Below are positions 1 to 5,592 of a stretch of DNA of 5,592 bases, piece after piece. The DNA comes from Gammaproteobacteria bacterium (GTDB taxonomy: Bacteria > Pseudomonadota > Gammaproteobacteria > UBA9214). Location of the stretch: positions 1-5,592 of the forward strand of contig JAUVNM010000138.1 of the NCBI GenBank assembly GCA_030599705.1, written 5' to 3'. The notes under the pieces are model-generated. The model saw nothing but the letters and a program-made list of their open reading frames with translations. It made no database searches and had not been told where the DNA came from. The stretch's first letter is position 1. The number at the start of each line of letters is the position of its first letter. The translations under genes and the position numbers were made by a program.

Positions 1-110
1 AAAGTAATACGTATTGTCCCCTGATCGGGCGGGTTGCACCTTTCGAGCAACCGGGCAGGCTCTTGCGTCTGGTAATCCGGTGTCCCGGCAGTCTCCTTGT
101 CAGGGGCATC

Positions 111-128
111 GGCTTCAGGGATGAAGCC
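111..128. other. Perfect small hairpin in the centre of the inverted repeat
   Basis: GGCTTCA (111-117) and TGAAGCC (122-128) form a perfect 7-bp stem closed by the tetraloop GGGA. It lies at the inner end of the left arm of the large inverted repeat, where arm-to-arm pairing stops. It would therefore be a branch at the tip of a folded transcript or single strand. No T-run follows, so it is not a classical terminator. Confidence 0.5.
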
Positions 129-152
129 GTTGAGCGTCCAGGGAGAAGGTGA

Positions 153-167
153 GACCGGGAACCGGTC
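153..167. other. Second perfect small hairpin in the inverted-repeat centre
   Basis: GACCGG (153-158) and CCGGTC (162-167) form a perfect 6-bp GC-rich stem with the loop GAA. With the 111-128 hairpin it makes a branched tip for the element's long stem. No T-run follows it. Confidence 0.45.
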
Positions 168-296
168 AAGAAGCTGGCCTGGGCCATGGACTTGCAGCGG
201 ACCCTGGCAAGGAGACTGTCGGGACGGCGGATTCATGCTCGACAGGTACAACCCGCTCGATCAGGAAAATACGTATTAATTTCCATGTGTGCTGGC

Positions 297-302
297 TAAA
301 AT
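297..302 (+). promoter_or_regulatory. Possible -10 element for the carbamoyltransferase gene
   Basis: TAAAAT matches the sigma70 -10 consensus at five of six bases and lies about 60 bases before the start codon. The matching -35 position (about 274-279, TATTAA) is poor and falls inside the outer edge of the inverted repeat. A start near 309 would place the 305-347 inverted repeat at the beginning of the leader. The call rests on one hexamer. Confidence 0.25.
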
Positions 303-304
303 GA

Positions 305-347
305 TGTTCACTTCAGCATCCGTAGCAATATTCAGACACAGTGAACA
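305..347 (+). promoter_or_regulatory. 8-bp inverted repeat just upstream of the ribosome binding site
   Basis: TGTTCACT (305-312) and AGTGAACA (340-347) are perfect reverse complements separated by 27 bases. The right arm abuts the Shine-Dalgarno AGGAG (347-351) of the carbamoyltransferase gene, sharing one base. It could be a split operator or a leader hairpin that affects ribosome access. The repeat is plain in the sequence; its function is a guess. Confidence 0.35.
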
Positions 348-362
348 GGAGATGAACTAACC

Positions 363-1367
363 ATGGACTGTTTTAATGACCTGGCGGATTTCAGCGCTGC
401 CGAAGTCAGGGAACTGATCGGGCTTGCCCGCAGGCTTGATGAAAAACCCGAGCCTCGTGCACTGGAGGGCAAGGTACTGTCACTACTGTTCCTGAGCCCG
501 TCATTGCGGACGCTGGTCTCGTTCCAGTCGGCGATGCTGCGCATGGGTGGCGGGACCTTCGTCGTTGCGCCGAATATGTCCATTCACGGACTTGAGTCGC
601 GCTCGGGTATCGTGATGGATGGTGTCGCGGCCGAGCATATTCATGAAGCGGTCCCGGTGATTGCGTCCTATGGCGACGCCATCGGTATTCGCGCGTTTGC
701 GAAACGGGAAAATCTCGATGATGACCTGGCTGATCGCGAGTTCCGCGAGTTGACCGCACTGGTCGACACGCCATATATCAACATGGAATCGGCGATCAAT
801 CACCCGTGCCAGAGTCTTGCCGACTGGAAGACCATGGATGACCTGGGAATACCTGCCAATGGTGGAAAGTTCGTGCTGTCCTGGAGCTGGCATCCACAGC
901 CACTGCCATTGGCAGTACCGGCGGCCACGGTGCATATGGCTGCCATGCGCGGAATGGATGTTACGGTATTAAGGCCGGAGGGCTTCGGGCTGCCGGACAC
1001 GGTCATGCACAAGGCGCGCCAGGCGGCTGCAACAAGCGGCGGTTCGTTGACGGAGACCGACGACCGCGCCGCGGCCATGCAGGGCAGCCAGGTAATTTAC
1101 GTCAATTCATGGTCATCTGTGCAGCATTACGGTAACCAGCGCGTCGAGGACGAGCGCAAGCTTGAACTGCGGGACTGGTGTGTCGATGAGCCCTGGTTCG
1201 AGCCCGCGGCCAGTGGCTGCCGCTTTATGCACTGCCTGCCGGTACGCCGGGGAGTCACGGTCACTGATCGCATACTCGACGGGCCGCGCAGTGTCGTTAT
1301 TGCCGAGGCGCGCAATCGCATGCTGGTGCAGATGGCTGTGCTGTACCGGATGTTATCGGGCTCGTGA
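363..1367 (+). CDS. argF': N-acyl-ornithine carbamoyltransferase homologue (AOTCase/SOTCase family), substrate uncertain
   Basis: A 334-residue aspartate/ornithine carbamoyltransferase-fold protein. Family enzymes transfer a carbamoyl group from carbamoyl phosphate to N-acetyl- or N-succinyl-ornithine in cytosolic arginine synthesis. Visible motifs: carbamoyl-phosphate loop SLRT (47-50), MDG..AEH (85-92), R110, E142, HPCQ (147-150), HPQPLPLAVP (177-186), HCLPVRR (290-296) and EARNR (315-319). The SMG loop of true ornithine carbamoyltransferases is absent, as in the acyl-ornithine branch. From memory of the Bacteroides N-succinylornithine enzyme the N-terminal half aligns almost without gaps, and HPxPLPxAVP is closer to it than to the Xanthomonas N-acetyl enzyme. 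Odd points: A90 where those enzymes have Pro or Glu, H75 for Trp, N248 for a substrate-binding Lys, T299 for the carboxylated Lys of Xanthomonas, and L51 after the SLRT loop. The ATG follows AGGAG by 11 bases. Probably first gene of an operon. The family is sure; the substrate and arginine role are not. Confidence 0.85.
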   Translation: MDCFNDLADFSAAEVRELIGLARRLDEKPEPRALEGKVLSLLFLSPSLRTLVSFQSAMLRMGGGTFVVAPNMSIHGLESRSGIVMDGVAAEHIHEAVPVIASYGDAIGIRAFAKRENLDDDLADREFRELTALVDTPYINMESAINHPCQSLADWKTMDDLGIPANGGKFVLSWSWHPQPLPLAVPAATVHMAAMRGMDVTVLRPEGFGLPDTVMHKARQAAATSGGSLTETDDRAAAMQGSQVIYVNSWSSVQHYGNQRVEDERKLELRDWCVDEPWFEPAASGCRFMHCLPVRRGVTVTDRILDGPRSVVIAEARNRMLVQMAVLYRMLSGS

Positions 1368-1406
1368 GTCTGTATTCCAGCGTGGCAACCGGGAGATAAT
1401 GCTCCG

Positions 1407-1895
1407 GTGTCTTGTTCCATTGGTCCCCGTCTGCGCCGTTATTGGCGCGCGTTTTCCCGGTTGCCCGGTGGCAAGTGGCTGTTCAGCCGGGCGCTCGGAA
1501 CGTACGTGCCATACAGCGGCAGTATCGGGGCACGCGTCCAGGTACTGGAACCGGGGCGTTGCGTGGCAATGCTCGGGGACCGGCGCCGGGTGCGCAATCA
1601 CCTGCATTCCATCCATGCCATGGCGCTGGCTAATCTCGGCGAACTGGTGACCGGGCTGGCACTGATGAATTCATTGCCGGACAACACCCGCGGCATCCTC
1701 ACCGGTTTTTCCATCGACTACCGGAAAAAGGCCCGCGGCCGGCTGACTGCCGAATGCCGTTGCAATATCCCGGCTGATGACACGGAACAGACCGTCACAC
1801 TTGCCGGTGTGATCACGGACCCTGGCGGCGAGATTGTTACCAGGGTCGAGGCGCGCTGGCTGATCGGTCCGGAACGGGATACTGATGCAGACTGA
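1407..1895 (+). CDS. DUF4442-type hotdog-fold protein, putative acyl-CoA thioesterase
   Basis: A 162-residue protein that looks like the DUF4442 branch of the hotdog superfamily, related to PaaI-like thioesterases acting on acyl-CoA or acyl-ACP. The signature is NHLHSIHAMALANLGEL (64-80), the central hotdog helix with Asn64, His70 and Glu79 as candidate polar active-site residues. Strand-like segments follow (FSIDYRKKAR at 101-110 and EARWLIGP at 148-155). Length suits a single hotdog domain working as a dimer. The start is GTG, with GGAG at 1392-1395 about 11 bases upstream; the nearby ATG at 1399 is in another frame. It lies 39 bases after the carbamoyltransferase with no terminator between, and its end overlaps the next gene by 11 bases, so the two are probably translationally coupled. 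No signal peptide or membrane segment is seen. The fold is fairly sure; enzyme activity and substrate are inferred. Confidence 0.75.
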   Translation: MSCSIGPRLRRYWRAFSRLPGGKWLFSRALGTYVPYSGSIGARVQVLEPGRCVAMLGDRRRVRNHLHSIHAMALANLGELVTGLALMNSLPDNTRGILTGFSIDYRKKARGRLTAECRCNIPADDTEQTVTLAGVITDPGGEIVTRVEARWLIGPERDTDAD

Positions 1896-2853
1896 GTTCA
1901 GCCGGGCACTGGGCATCGAGGTACCGCTGATCTGTGGCGCCATGTACCCGTGTTCCAACCCGGAACTGGTGGCTGCCGTGTCCGAGGCGGGGGGTATTGG
2001 TATTGTGCAGCCATTGAGCCTGAGCTACGTGCATGGCTACGAGTTTCGTGCCGGCCTGCAGTACATCCGCCGGCTGACGGACAAGCCCATCGGGGTGAAC
2101 CTGATTATCGAGCGCAGTTCCGGAAAATACCTGGAAAGCGTGCAGCGCTGGCTGGACATCGCGCTGGAGGAGCAGGTGCCGCTGCTGGTCACGGCACTGG
2201 GCAATCCGCGCTGGGTGGTGGAGCGCGCCGCGCCGGCCGGTGTGACTGTGTACCATGACGTGACTACCCGGAAATGGGCTGACAAGGCACTTGACGGCGG
2301 GGTGGACGGGTTCATTTGCGTCAACAACCGGGCTGGCGGGCATGCGGGGAACCTGTCATCACAACAATTGCTGGACGAGTTACAGCCGCTGGGCAAACCG
2401 CTGATCTGTGCCGGCGGTATCGGGGGGCCGGATGGGTACGCCGCTGCCATGCGTGCCGGGTATGCCGGGGTGCAGCTCGGGACGCGCTTTATCGCTACCC
2501 GGGAATGCAGTGTACATGATGATTACAAGCAGGCCATCCTGCAGGCCGGGGAAGACGATATTGTCCTCAGCGAAAAGATTTCCGGCGTGCCGGTATCCCT
2601 GATCGGGACCCCCACCATCCGGCGCATGGGGCTGCACGCCGGCCCGCTGGCCAAATGGCTGCTGCGCGGGCGCCGCAGCCGGCACTGGATGCGCACCTTT
2701 TACTCGCTGCAGTCGATCTGGAAACTCAAGCGGGCCTCGTTGCAGGGAACGGGTTACCGGGACATCTTTCAGGCCGGCAAGAGTGTCGAGGGCATTACCC
2801 GCATCGAGGGGGCTGGCGATATTGTCCGTGAATTTTCCGCCGCCCTGGATTGA
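1885..2853 (+). CDS. Nitronate monooxygenase / 2-nitropropane dioxygenase-family FMN oxidoreductase
   Basis: A 322-residue TIM-barrel flavoprotein of the NMO/NPD family. Members bind FMN; characterised ones oxidise alkyl nitronates such as propionate-3-nitronate, while others are enoyl reductases or of unknown role. Visible motifs: the N-terminal P.ICGAM segment (14-20), SEAGGIGIV (33-41), the hallmark NNRAGGHAG (147-155) with H153 as the likely catalytic base, CAGGIGGPDG (175-184) and QLGTRFIATREC (197-208) for FMN phosphate binding. The C-terminal part after about 245 (RRMGLHAGPLAKWLLRGRR) is basic and resembles the variable lid region. Length is usual for the family. ATG is preceded by GGGA at 1876-1879 with a 5-base gap, and the start lies inside the end of the hotdog gene. 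That coupling suggests a common pathway, perhaps acyl or nitronate detoxification, but this is inference. Family certain, substrate unknown. Confidence 0.9.
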   Translation: MQTEFSRALGIEVPLICGAMYPCSNPELVAAVSEAGGIGIVQPLSLSYVHGYEFRAGLQYIRRLTDKPIGVNLIIERSSGKYLESVQRWLDIALEEQVPLLVTALGNPRWVVERAAPAGVTVYHDVTTRKWADKALDGGVDGFICVNNRAGGHAGNLSSQQLLDELQPLGKPLICAGGIGGPDGYAAAMRAGYAGVQLGTRFIATRECSVHDDYKQAILQAGEDDIVLSEKISGVPVSLIGTPTIRRMGLHAGPLAKWLLRGRRSRHWMRTFYSLQSIWKLKRASLQGTGYRDIFQAGKSVEGITRIEGAGDIVREFSAALD

Positions 2854-2907
2854 AAGGGAGTAGCATCGGGATGCGTTTACACTGAAAACACAAAAAGGTA
2901 AAGGACC

Positions 2908-3645
2908 ATGACCGCCCTCAAAGCCTATCCCGTCTGGGATGCCAGTGTTCGCTGGTTTCACTGGATCAATTTGCTGTGCGTGCTCGGGCTGATCGCCGTG
3001 GGCGTGGTCATCCTTAACGCTAAATTGCTTGGAGTGACCAACGACGGCAAGATTCTGTTAAAGACCGTGCATGTCTGGATCGGTTATGTACTCGCGCTGA
3101 ATTTGACGTGGCGCCTGGTCTGGGCCTTTATCGGCGGGCCACATGCACGCTGGCGGGCGATTCTGCCCGGCGGGCGCGGCTACATGAATGAGGTGCGTGG
3201 TTACATCGCCGATTTCAAAGCCGGACGGCCACGCCAGTATCTCGGACACAATCCGCTCGGGCGCATCGCAGTTACCCTCCTGTTTTTCCTGTTACTGGTA
3301 CAGGCCGTGACGGGGCTGGTACTGGCGGGCACGGATCTGTTCTACCCGCCCATCGGTGCGTGGATTGCCGGCTGGGTGGCCAACCCGGGGGTCGATCCGG
3401 CAACGCTTGTGCCCTACGCGAAGGAGATGTATGACGAGGCCGCCTACGAGGAGATGCGCGCCTTCCGTAAACCCTTTATCACCGTTCATTACTATGGATT
3501 CTATGTGTTGCTCGCCTTCACCGTGATTCATATCCTGGCAGTAGTCGTAACCGAGCTGCGCGAAGGTGGCAATCTGGTTTCCGCCATGTTTTCGGGCAGA
3601 AAGGTATTGAGCGGACCCCCGGCGGATCGGACGAAAGCCGATTAA
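2908..3645 (+). CDS. Cytochrome b561 / Ni,Fe-hydrogenase-type b cytochrome
   Basis: A 245-residue integral membrane di-heme cytochrome b of the bacterial cytochrome b561 / hydrogenase cytochrome b family. These proteins pass electrons between the quinone pool and a partner dehydrogenase or c-type cytochrome. Four hydrophobic helices are visible, about 17-37, 54-76, 119-143 and 192-216. Candidate heme ligands sit as expected: H18 (RWFHW), H55 (TVHVWIGY), H194 (TVHYYGF) and H208 (VIHI). A long soluble loop (about 144-190), rich in Pro and acidic residues, joins helices 3 and 4. The tail is short and polar. AAGGA lies only 2 bases before the ATG, and AAAAAGG (2892-2898) gives a better 9-base spacing. 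It begins 54 bases after the NMO gene and could be co-transcribed or separate. No hydrogenase, molybdoenzyme or cytochrome c gene is in the window, so its partner is unknown. Class sure, role not. Confidence 0.9.
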   Translation: MTALKAYPVWDASVRWFHWINLLCVLGLIAVGVVILNAKLLGVTNDGKILLKTVHVWIGYVLALNLTWRLVWAFIGGPHARWRAILPGGRGYMNEVRGYIADFKAGRPRQYLGHNPLGRIAVTLLFFLLLVQAVTGLVLAGTDLFYPPIGAWIAGWVANPGVDPATLVPYAKEMYDEAAYEEMRAFRKPFITVHYYGFYVLLAFTVIHILAVVVTELREGGNLVSAMFSGRKVLSGPPADRTKAD

Positions 3646-3720
3646 GGCGCTACAATACGGCCGGTGCGGATGGCAGTCACCTGCCTGAATACTCTATGTG
3701 ATATGTCGGGAAAAATAGTT

Positions 3721-4239
3721 TTATTCCATAACGTCGGAATCTTCCTGCAACTCCCGCAGATAGCGAAACAGGGCGCGTGAGGCTTTCGGGGGCTGGTTGT
3801 CCACGTTCTCCTTGCCGGCCTGTCGGGCCAGTTTGCGTAACCGCTGGCGGTCGGCCCTTGGAAAATGCTTCAGTACCGTGACCAGCGCGGCATCTCCCCC
3901 GGTGATGAGTGCCTCGCGCAGTTTCTCGAGCAGGTGAAATTCCCGGGTATGGGTGGTCTCCTGATGCTGCCGTGCATGCACGGCGGCCTCGATCGGTGCG
4001 GTGTCCACCTGGCGCATCAGTTTGCCAATATACTGCAGCTGGCGCCGGCGCGCGCCGTGTGACTTGATCCGCGTGGCCGTGTGCAGGGCCTCCAGCAGCT
4101 TGTCCGGCAGGCCCAGTTTCTGCAGGGCTTTCCCATCGAAGGACAACAGTTCTTCACCCAGATTCCGCAGGGCTTGCATCTCGCGTTTGCGGCGGGTCTT
4201 GCTGACCGGCGCCTGGTCATCGTGTTCGGTATCTTGCAT
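3721..4239 (-). CDS. yjgA: YjgA/DarP family ribosome-associated protein (DUF615)
   Basis: A 172-residue cytosolic protein of the YjgA (DarP, DUF615) family, which in E. coli binds late 50S precursors and helps large-subunit maturation. Family marks are the acidic N-terminus, the KTRRKREMQALRNLGEELL helix (14-32), ARRRQLQYIGKLMRQVD (63-79), FPRADRQRLRKLAR (126-139) and the conserved ending QPPKASRALFRYLREL (149-164). It is predominantly helical and basic, as expected for an rRNA binder. The frame is open further upstream to a TTG at 4314, giving 197 residues. I chose the ATG at 4239 because the extra 25 residues do not resemble the family, would overlap the pmbA promoter, and 172 is close to the E. 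coli length of about 183. No strong Shine-Dalgarno precedes this ATG. It is divergent from pmbA and convergent with the cytochrome gene. Confidence 0.93.
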   Translation of the reverse strand: MQDTEHDDQAPVSKTRRKREMQALRNLGEELLSFDGKALQKLGLPDKLLEALHTATRIKSHGARRRQLQYIGKLMRQVDTAPIEAAVHARQHQETTHTREFHLLEKLREALITGGDAALVTVLKHFPRADRQRLRKLARQAGKENVDNQPPKASRALFRYLRELQEDSDVME

Positions 4240-4271
4240 GGGCGTGCTCAGGATAACGGTTCCATGCAGAT

Positions 4272-4300
4272 TTGTCCGGCCGAATCGCGACAGGTAGAAT
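4272..4300 (+). promoter_or_regulatory. Sigma70-like promoter for pmbA
   Basis: TTGTCC (4272-4277, four of six to the -35 consensus) and TAGAAT (4295-4300, five of six to the -10 consensus) are separated by exactly 17 bases. Transcription would begin near 4307, leaving a leader of about 20 bases before the pmbA ATG. The yjgA promoter should lie in the same 87-base gap on the other strand. The only candidate I find there is a weak CGGACA/TATCCT pair that would give an almost leaderless yjgA message. Confidence 0.55.
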
Positions 4301-4326
4301 CCACGGTTTACCAACAGAGTTGCGCC

Positions 4327-5592
4327 ATGTCAGAAATCCAGAAGCACACCCCTGGTTCCGGTTTCCCGGAACCTTCCCGTCTCGAAGCGCTGGTGCAGGA
4401 TGTTATTGCACAGGCGCGTGCGCTTGGTGCGGACCAGGTGGATGCCGGCGTCAGCATCGATGCGGGTCTCTCGGTCACGGTACGCCTGGGCGAAACCGAA
4501 ACCCTGGAATACAACCGCGATCGCGGTCTCGGGTTAACCGTCTGGTTTGATCACTGCAAGGGCTCGGCGAGCACCGCGGATTTCGAGGCGGACAGCATTC
4601 GTGCGACTGTCAATGCGGCGTGTGATATTGCGCGCTATACCAGCAAGGATGACTGTGCCGGCCTGGCCGATGCCGAGCGCATGGCAACCGGGATACCGGA
4701 CCTCGACCTGTACCATCCCTGGGACCTGGATGCGACACAGGCCATCGAGATTGCCCTGGAGTGTGAAACAGCTGCCCGCGAGGTTGATACTCGCATCGAG
4801 AATTCCGAGGGGGCGACACTGTCCAGCTATTCCGGCATGCAGGTGACCGGCAACAGTCACGGGTTTCTCGGTGGTTATCGAAGCAGCCGTCACAGTATCA
4901 GCTGCGCCGTTGTCGGTCGACAGGACAACAATATGCAGCGTGATCACTGGGCCGACGTGGCGCGCGACCCGCTGGATCTCGCCAGCCCGGCAGCCGTCGG
5001 ACGCAAGGCGGGGGAACGTACCGTAATGCGACTCGGTGCGCGGCAATTGTCTACCCGGCAGGCCCCGGTGATTTTTGCGGCCGACGTGGCGCGCGGCCTG
5101 ATCGGTAATTTCATCAGTGCGGTCAATGGCAGCAACCTGTACCGCAAGTCCTCGTTCCTGGTAGATCACCTGGGGCAGCCGGTATTCCGCCCGTTTATGC
5201 ATATTCACGAGCAGCCGCTACTCAAAAAGGGTCTTGGCAGCGCGCCGTATGACAGTGAAGGCGTGGCCACCTGTGCCCGCGATATTGTCCTGGATGGAGT
5301 GCTGCAGGGCTACGTGCTCGACAGTTATGCCGCACGCAAGCTCGGCATGGAGACCACCGGTAATGCCGGCGGAGTGCACAACCTGACGGTAGAGTCCGGC
5401 TCGAAGGACCTGGCCTGCCTGCTCCAGGAAATGGATACCGGGCTGTTGATTAGCGAGGTCATCGGGTTCGGGGTGAATATCCTGAACGGCGATTATTCGC
5501 GCGGGGTTGCCGGGTTCTGGGTAGAAGGCGGGGAGATACAGTATCCCGTCGAGGAGATTACGGTGGCCGGTAACCTGAAAGACATGTTCATG
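4327..5592 (+). CDS. pmbA: TldE/PmbA, TldD partner in peptide maturation and proteolysis (3' end beyond the window)
   Basis: The frame is open from the ATG to the window edge: 422 codons without a stop, about 28 short of the roughly 450 of E. coli PmbA. PmbA (TldE) is the non-catalytic partner of the TldD metalloprotease. In E. coli the pair cleaves the microcin B17 leader and degrades the antitoxin CcdA; most hosts use it for unknown housekeeping substrates. Recognised segments: the N-terminal domain with VRLGETETLEYNRDRGLGL (52-70), APVIFAADVARGL (246-258), ETTGNAGGVHNL (342-353) and the C-terminal SRGVAGFWVEGGEIQYPVEE (391-410) followed by ITVAGNLKDMF (411-421). No zinc-binding HExxxH motif is seen, as expected for TldE rather than TldD. 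A weak AGAG (4316-4319) lies 7 bases before the ATG. Truncated only by the window edge. Divergent from yjgA, a conserved pairing. Confidence 0.95.
   Translation, partial: MSEIQKHTPGSGFPEPSRLEALVQDVIAQARALGADQVDAGVSIDAGLSVTVRLGETETLEYNRDRGLGLTVWFDHCKGSASTADFEADSIRATVNAACDIARYTSKDDCAGLADAERMATGIPDLDLYHPWDLDATQAIEIALECETAAREVDTRIENSEGATLSSYSGMQVTGNSHGFLGGYRSSRHSISCAVVGRQDNNMQRDHWADVARDPLDLASPAAVGRKAGERTVMRLGARQLSTRQAPVIFAADVARGLIGNFISAVNGSNLYRKSSFLVDHLGQPVFRPFMHIHEQPLLKKGLGSAPYDSEGVATCARDIVLDGVLQGYVLDSYAARKLGMETTGNAGGVHNLTVESGSKDLACLLQEMDTGLLISEVIGFGVNILNGDYSRGVAGFWVEGGEIQYPVEEITVAGNLKDMFM

Larger units (their letters stand above)
1..282. repeat. Long imperfect inverted repeat; MITE-like or fold-back element, possibly truncated at the left edge
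   Basis: The two halves of this stretch are reverse complements of each other. Bases 1-18 pair with 265-282 (16 of 18), 22-49 with 236-263 (25 of 28) and 74-107 with 200-233 (29 of 34). The left arm carries about 22 extra bases at 50-73. Both ends hold the self-palindromic AATACGTATT (6-15 and 268-277). Two perfect small hairpins lie in the centre. No convincing protein is encoded: the only long frame begins with TTG inside the repeat and resembles nothing known. Terminal inverted repeats, small size and absence of a gene fit a non-autonomous mobile element or an intergenic repeat family that folds as RNA. The similarity reaches base 1, so the true left end and any target duplication cannot be seen. 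That the structure exists is certain; that it is mobile is inference. Confidence 0.7.

Noticed and set aside
1..107. Integron attC site or CRISPR repeat as an explanation for the inverted repeat
   Set aside because: No R'/R'' core sites in attC arrangement and no regularly spaced short repeats are present.
97..279. A 60-codon open frame within the inverted repeat
   Set aside because: It begins with TTG, has no Shine-Dalgarno, lies almost wholly inside the fold-back arms, and its product resembles no family and is low in complexity.
319..336. Possible ARG box (ArgR site) before the carbamoyltransferase gene
   Set aside because: Only the right half (ATTCA at 330-334) fits the E. coli consensus; the left half matches at too few positions.
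352..360. Tiny ATG-AAC-TAA frame between the Shine-Dalgarno and the carbamoyltransferase start
   Set aside because: The ATG directly abuts AGGAG with no spacer, so initiation there is unlikely; probably chance.
3651..3656. TACAAT as a promoter -10 after the cytochrome gene
   Set aside because: No matching -35 and no plus-strand gene downstream before yjgA, which runs the other way.
3672..3685. GGCAG-TCAC-CTGCC hairpin between the convergent cytochrome and yjgA genes, as a terminator
   Set aside because: The stem is only 5 bp and is not followed by a T-run on either strand, so I cannot support a terminator call.
4240..4314. Extended N-terminus for YjgA from the TTG at 4314
   Set aside because: The extra 25 residues do not look like the family and would cover the pmbA promoter; the internal ATG gives the usual length.
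4534..5208. Long minus-strand open frame opposite pmbA
   Set aside because: It is the antisense shadow of pmbA, whose conserved motifs run through the whole region; GC-rich codons keep the opposite strand open.

Overview
The window looks like chromosomal DNA from a GC-rich gammaproteobacterium. The strongest clue is the divergent pair yjgA (darP) / pmbA (tldE), a conserved gammaproteobacterial arrangement. A four-helix b-type cytochrome and a hotdog protein / NMO-family operon also fit a respiring, free-living proteobacterium. I cannot name the genus from this sequence.

Layout. Positions 1-282 hold no credible gene. They form one long imperfect inverted repeat bounded by AATACGTATT at both ends, which suggests a MITE-like or fold-back element possibly cut by the left window edge. 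Positions 283-362 are a short leader with an 8-bp inverted repeat and a Shine-Dalgarno sequence. Next come three plus-strand genes, probably one operon: an acyl-ornithine carbamoyltransferase homologue (363-1367), a DUF4442 hotdog protein with a GTG start (1407-1895), and an FMN-dependent nitronate monooxygenase/NPD-family protein (1885-2853) whose start overlaps the previous gene by 11 bases. After a 54-base gap comes a cytochrome b561/hydrogenase-type b cytochrome (2908-3645). A 75-base gap then separates it from the convergent yjgA (3721-4239, minus). An 87-base divergent intergenic region with a good sigma70-like promoter leads to pmbA/tldE (4327 to the right edge), which lacks about its last 28 codons.

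How the genes relate. The carbamoyltransferase would act in arginine biosynthesis if it uses N-acetyl- or N-succinyl-ornithine, as its relatives do. The hotdog and NMO-family proteins are tightly coupled and probably share a pathway (acyl-thioester or nitronate/enoyl chemistry), but the substrate cannot be read from sequence. The cytochrome has four candidate heme histidines and no partner in the window. YjgA and PmbA are housekeeping proteins of ribosome assembly and of peptide maturation/proteolysis.

Most worth a second look are the fold-back element at 1-282 and the carbamoyltransferase. The latter follows the Bacteroides N-succinylornithine enzyme almost without gaps in its N-terminal half, yet differs at several positions that set substrate use in characterised members. 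I see no defence system, CRISPR array, tRNA or rRNA. Apart from these two points the region looks ordinary.
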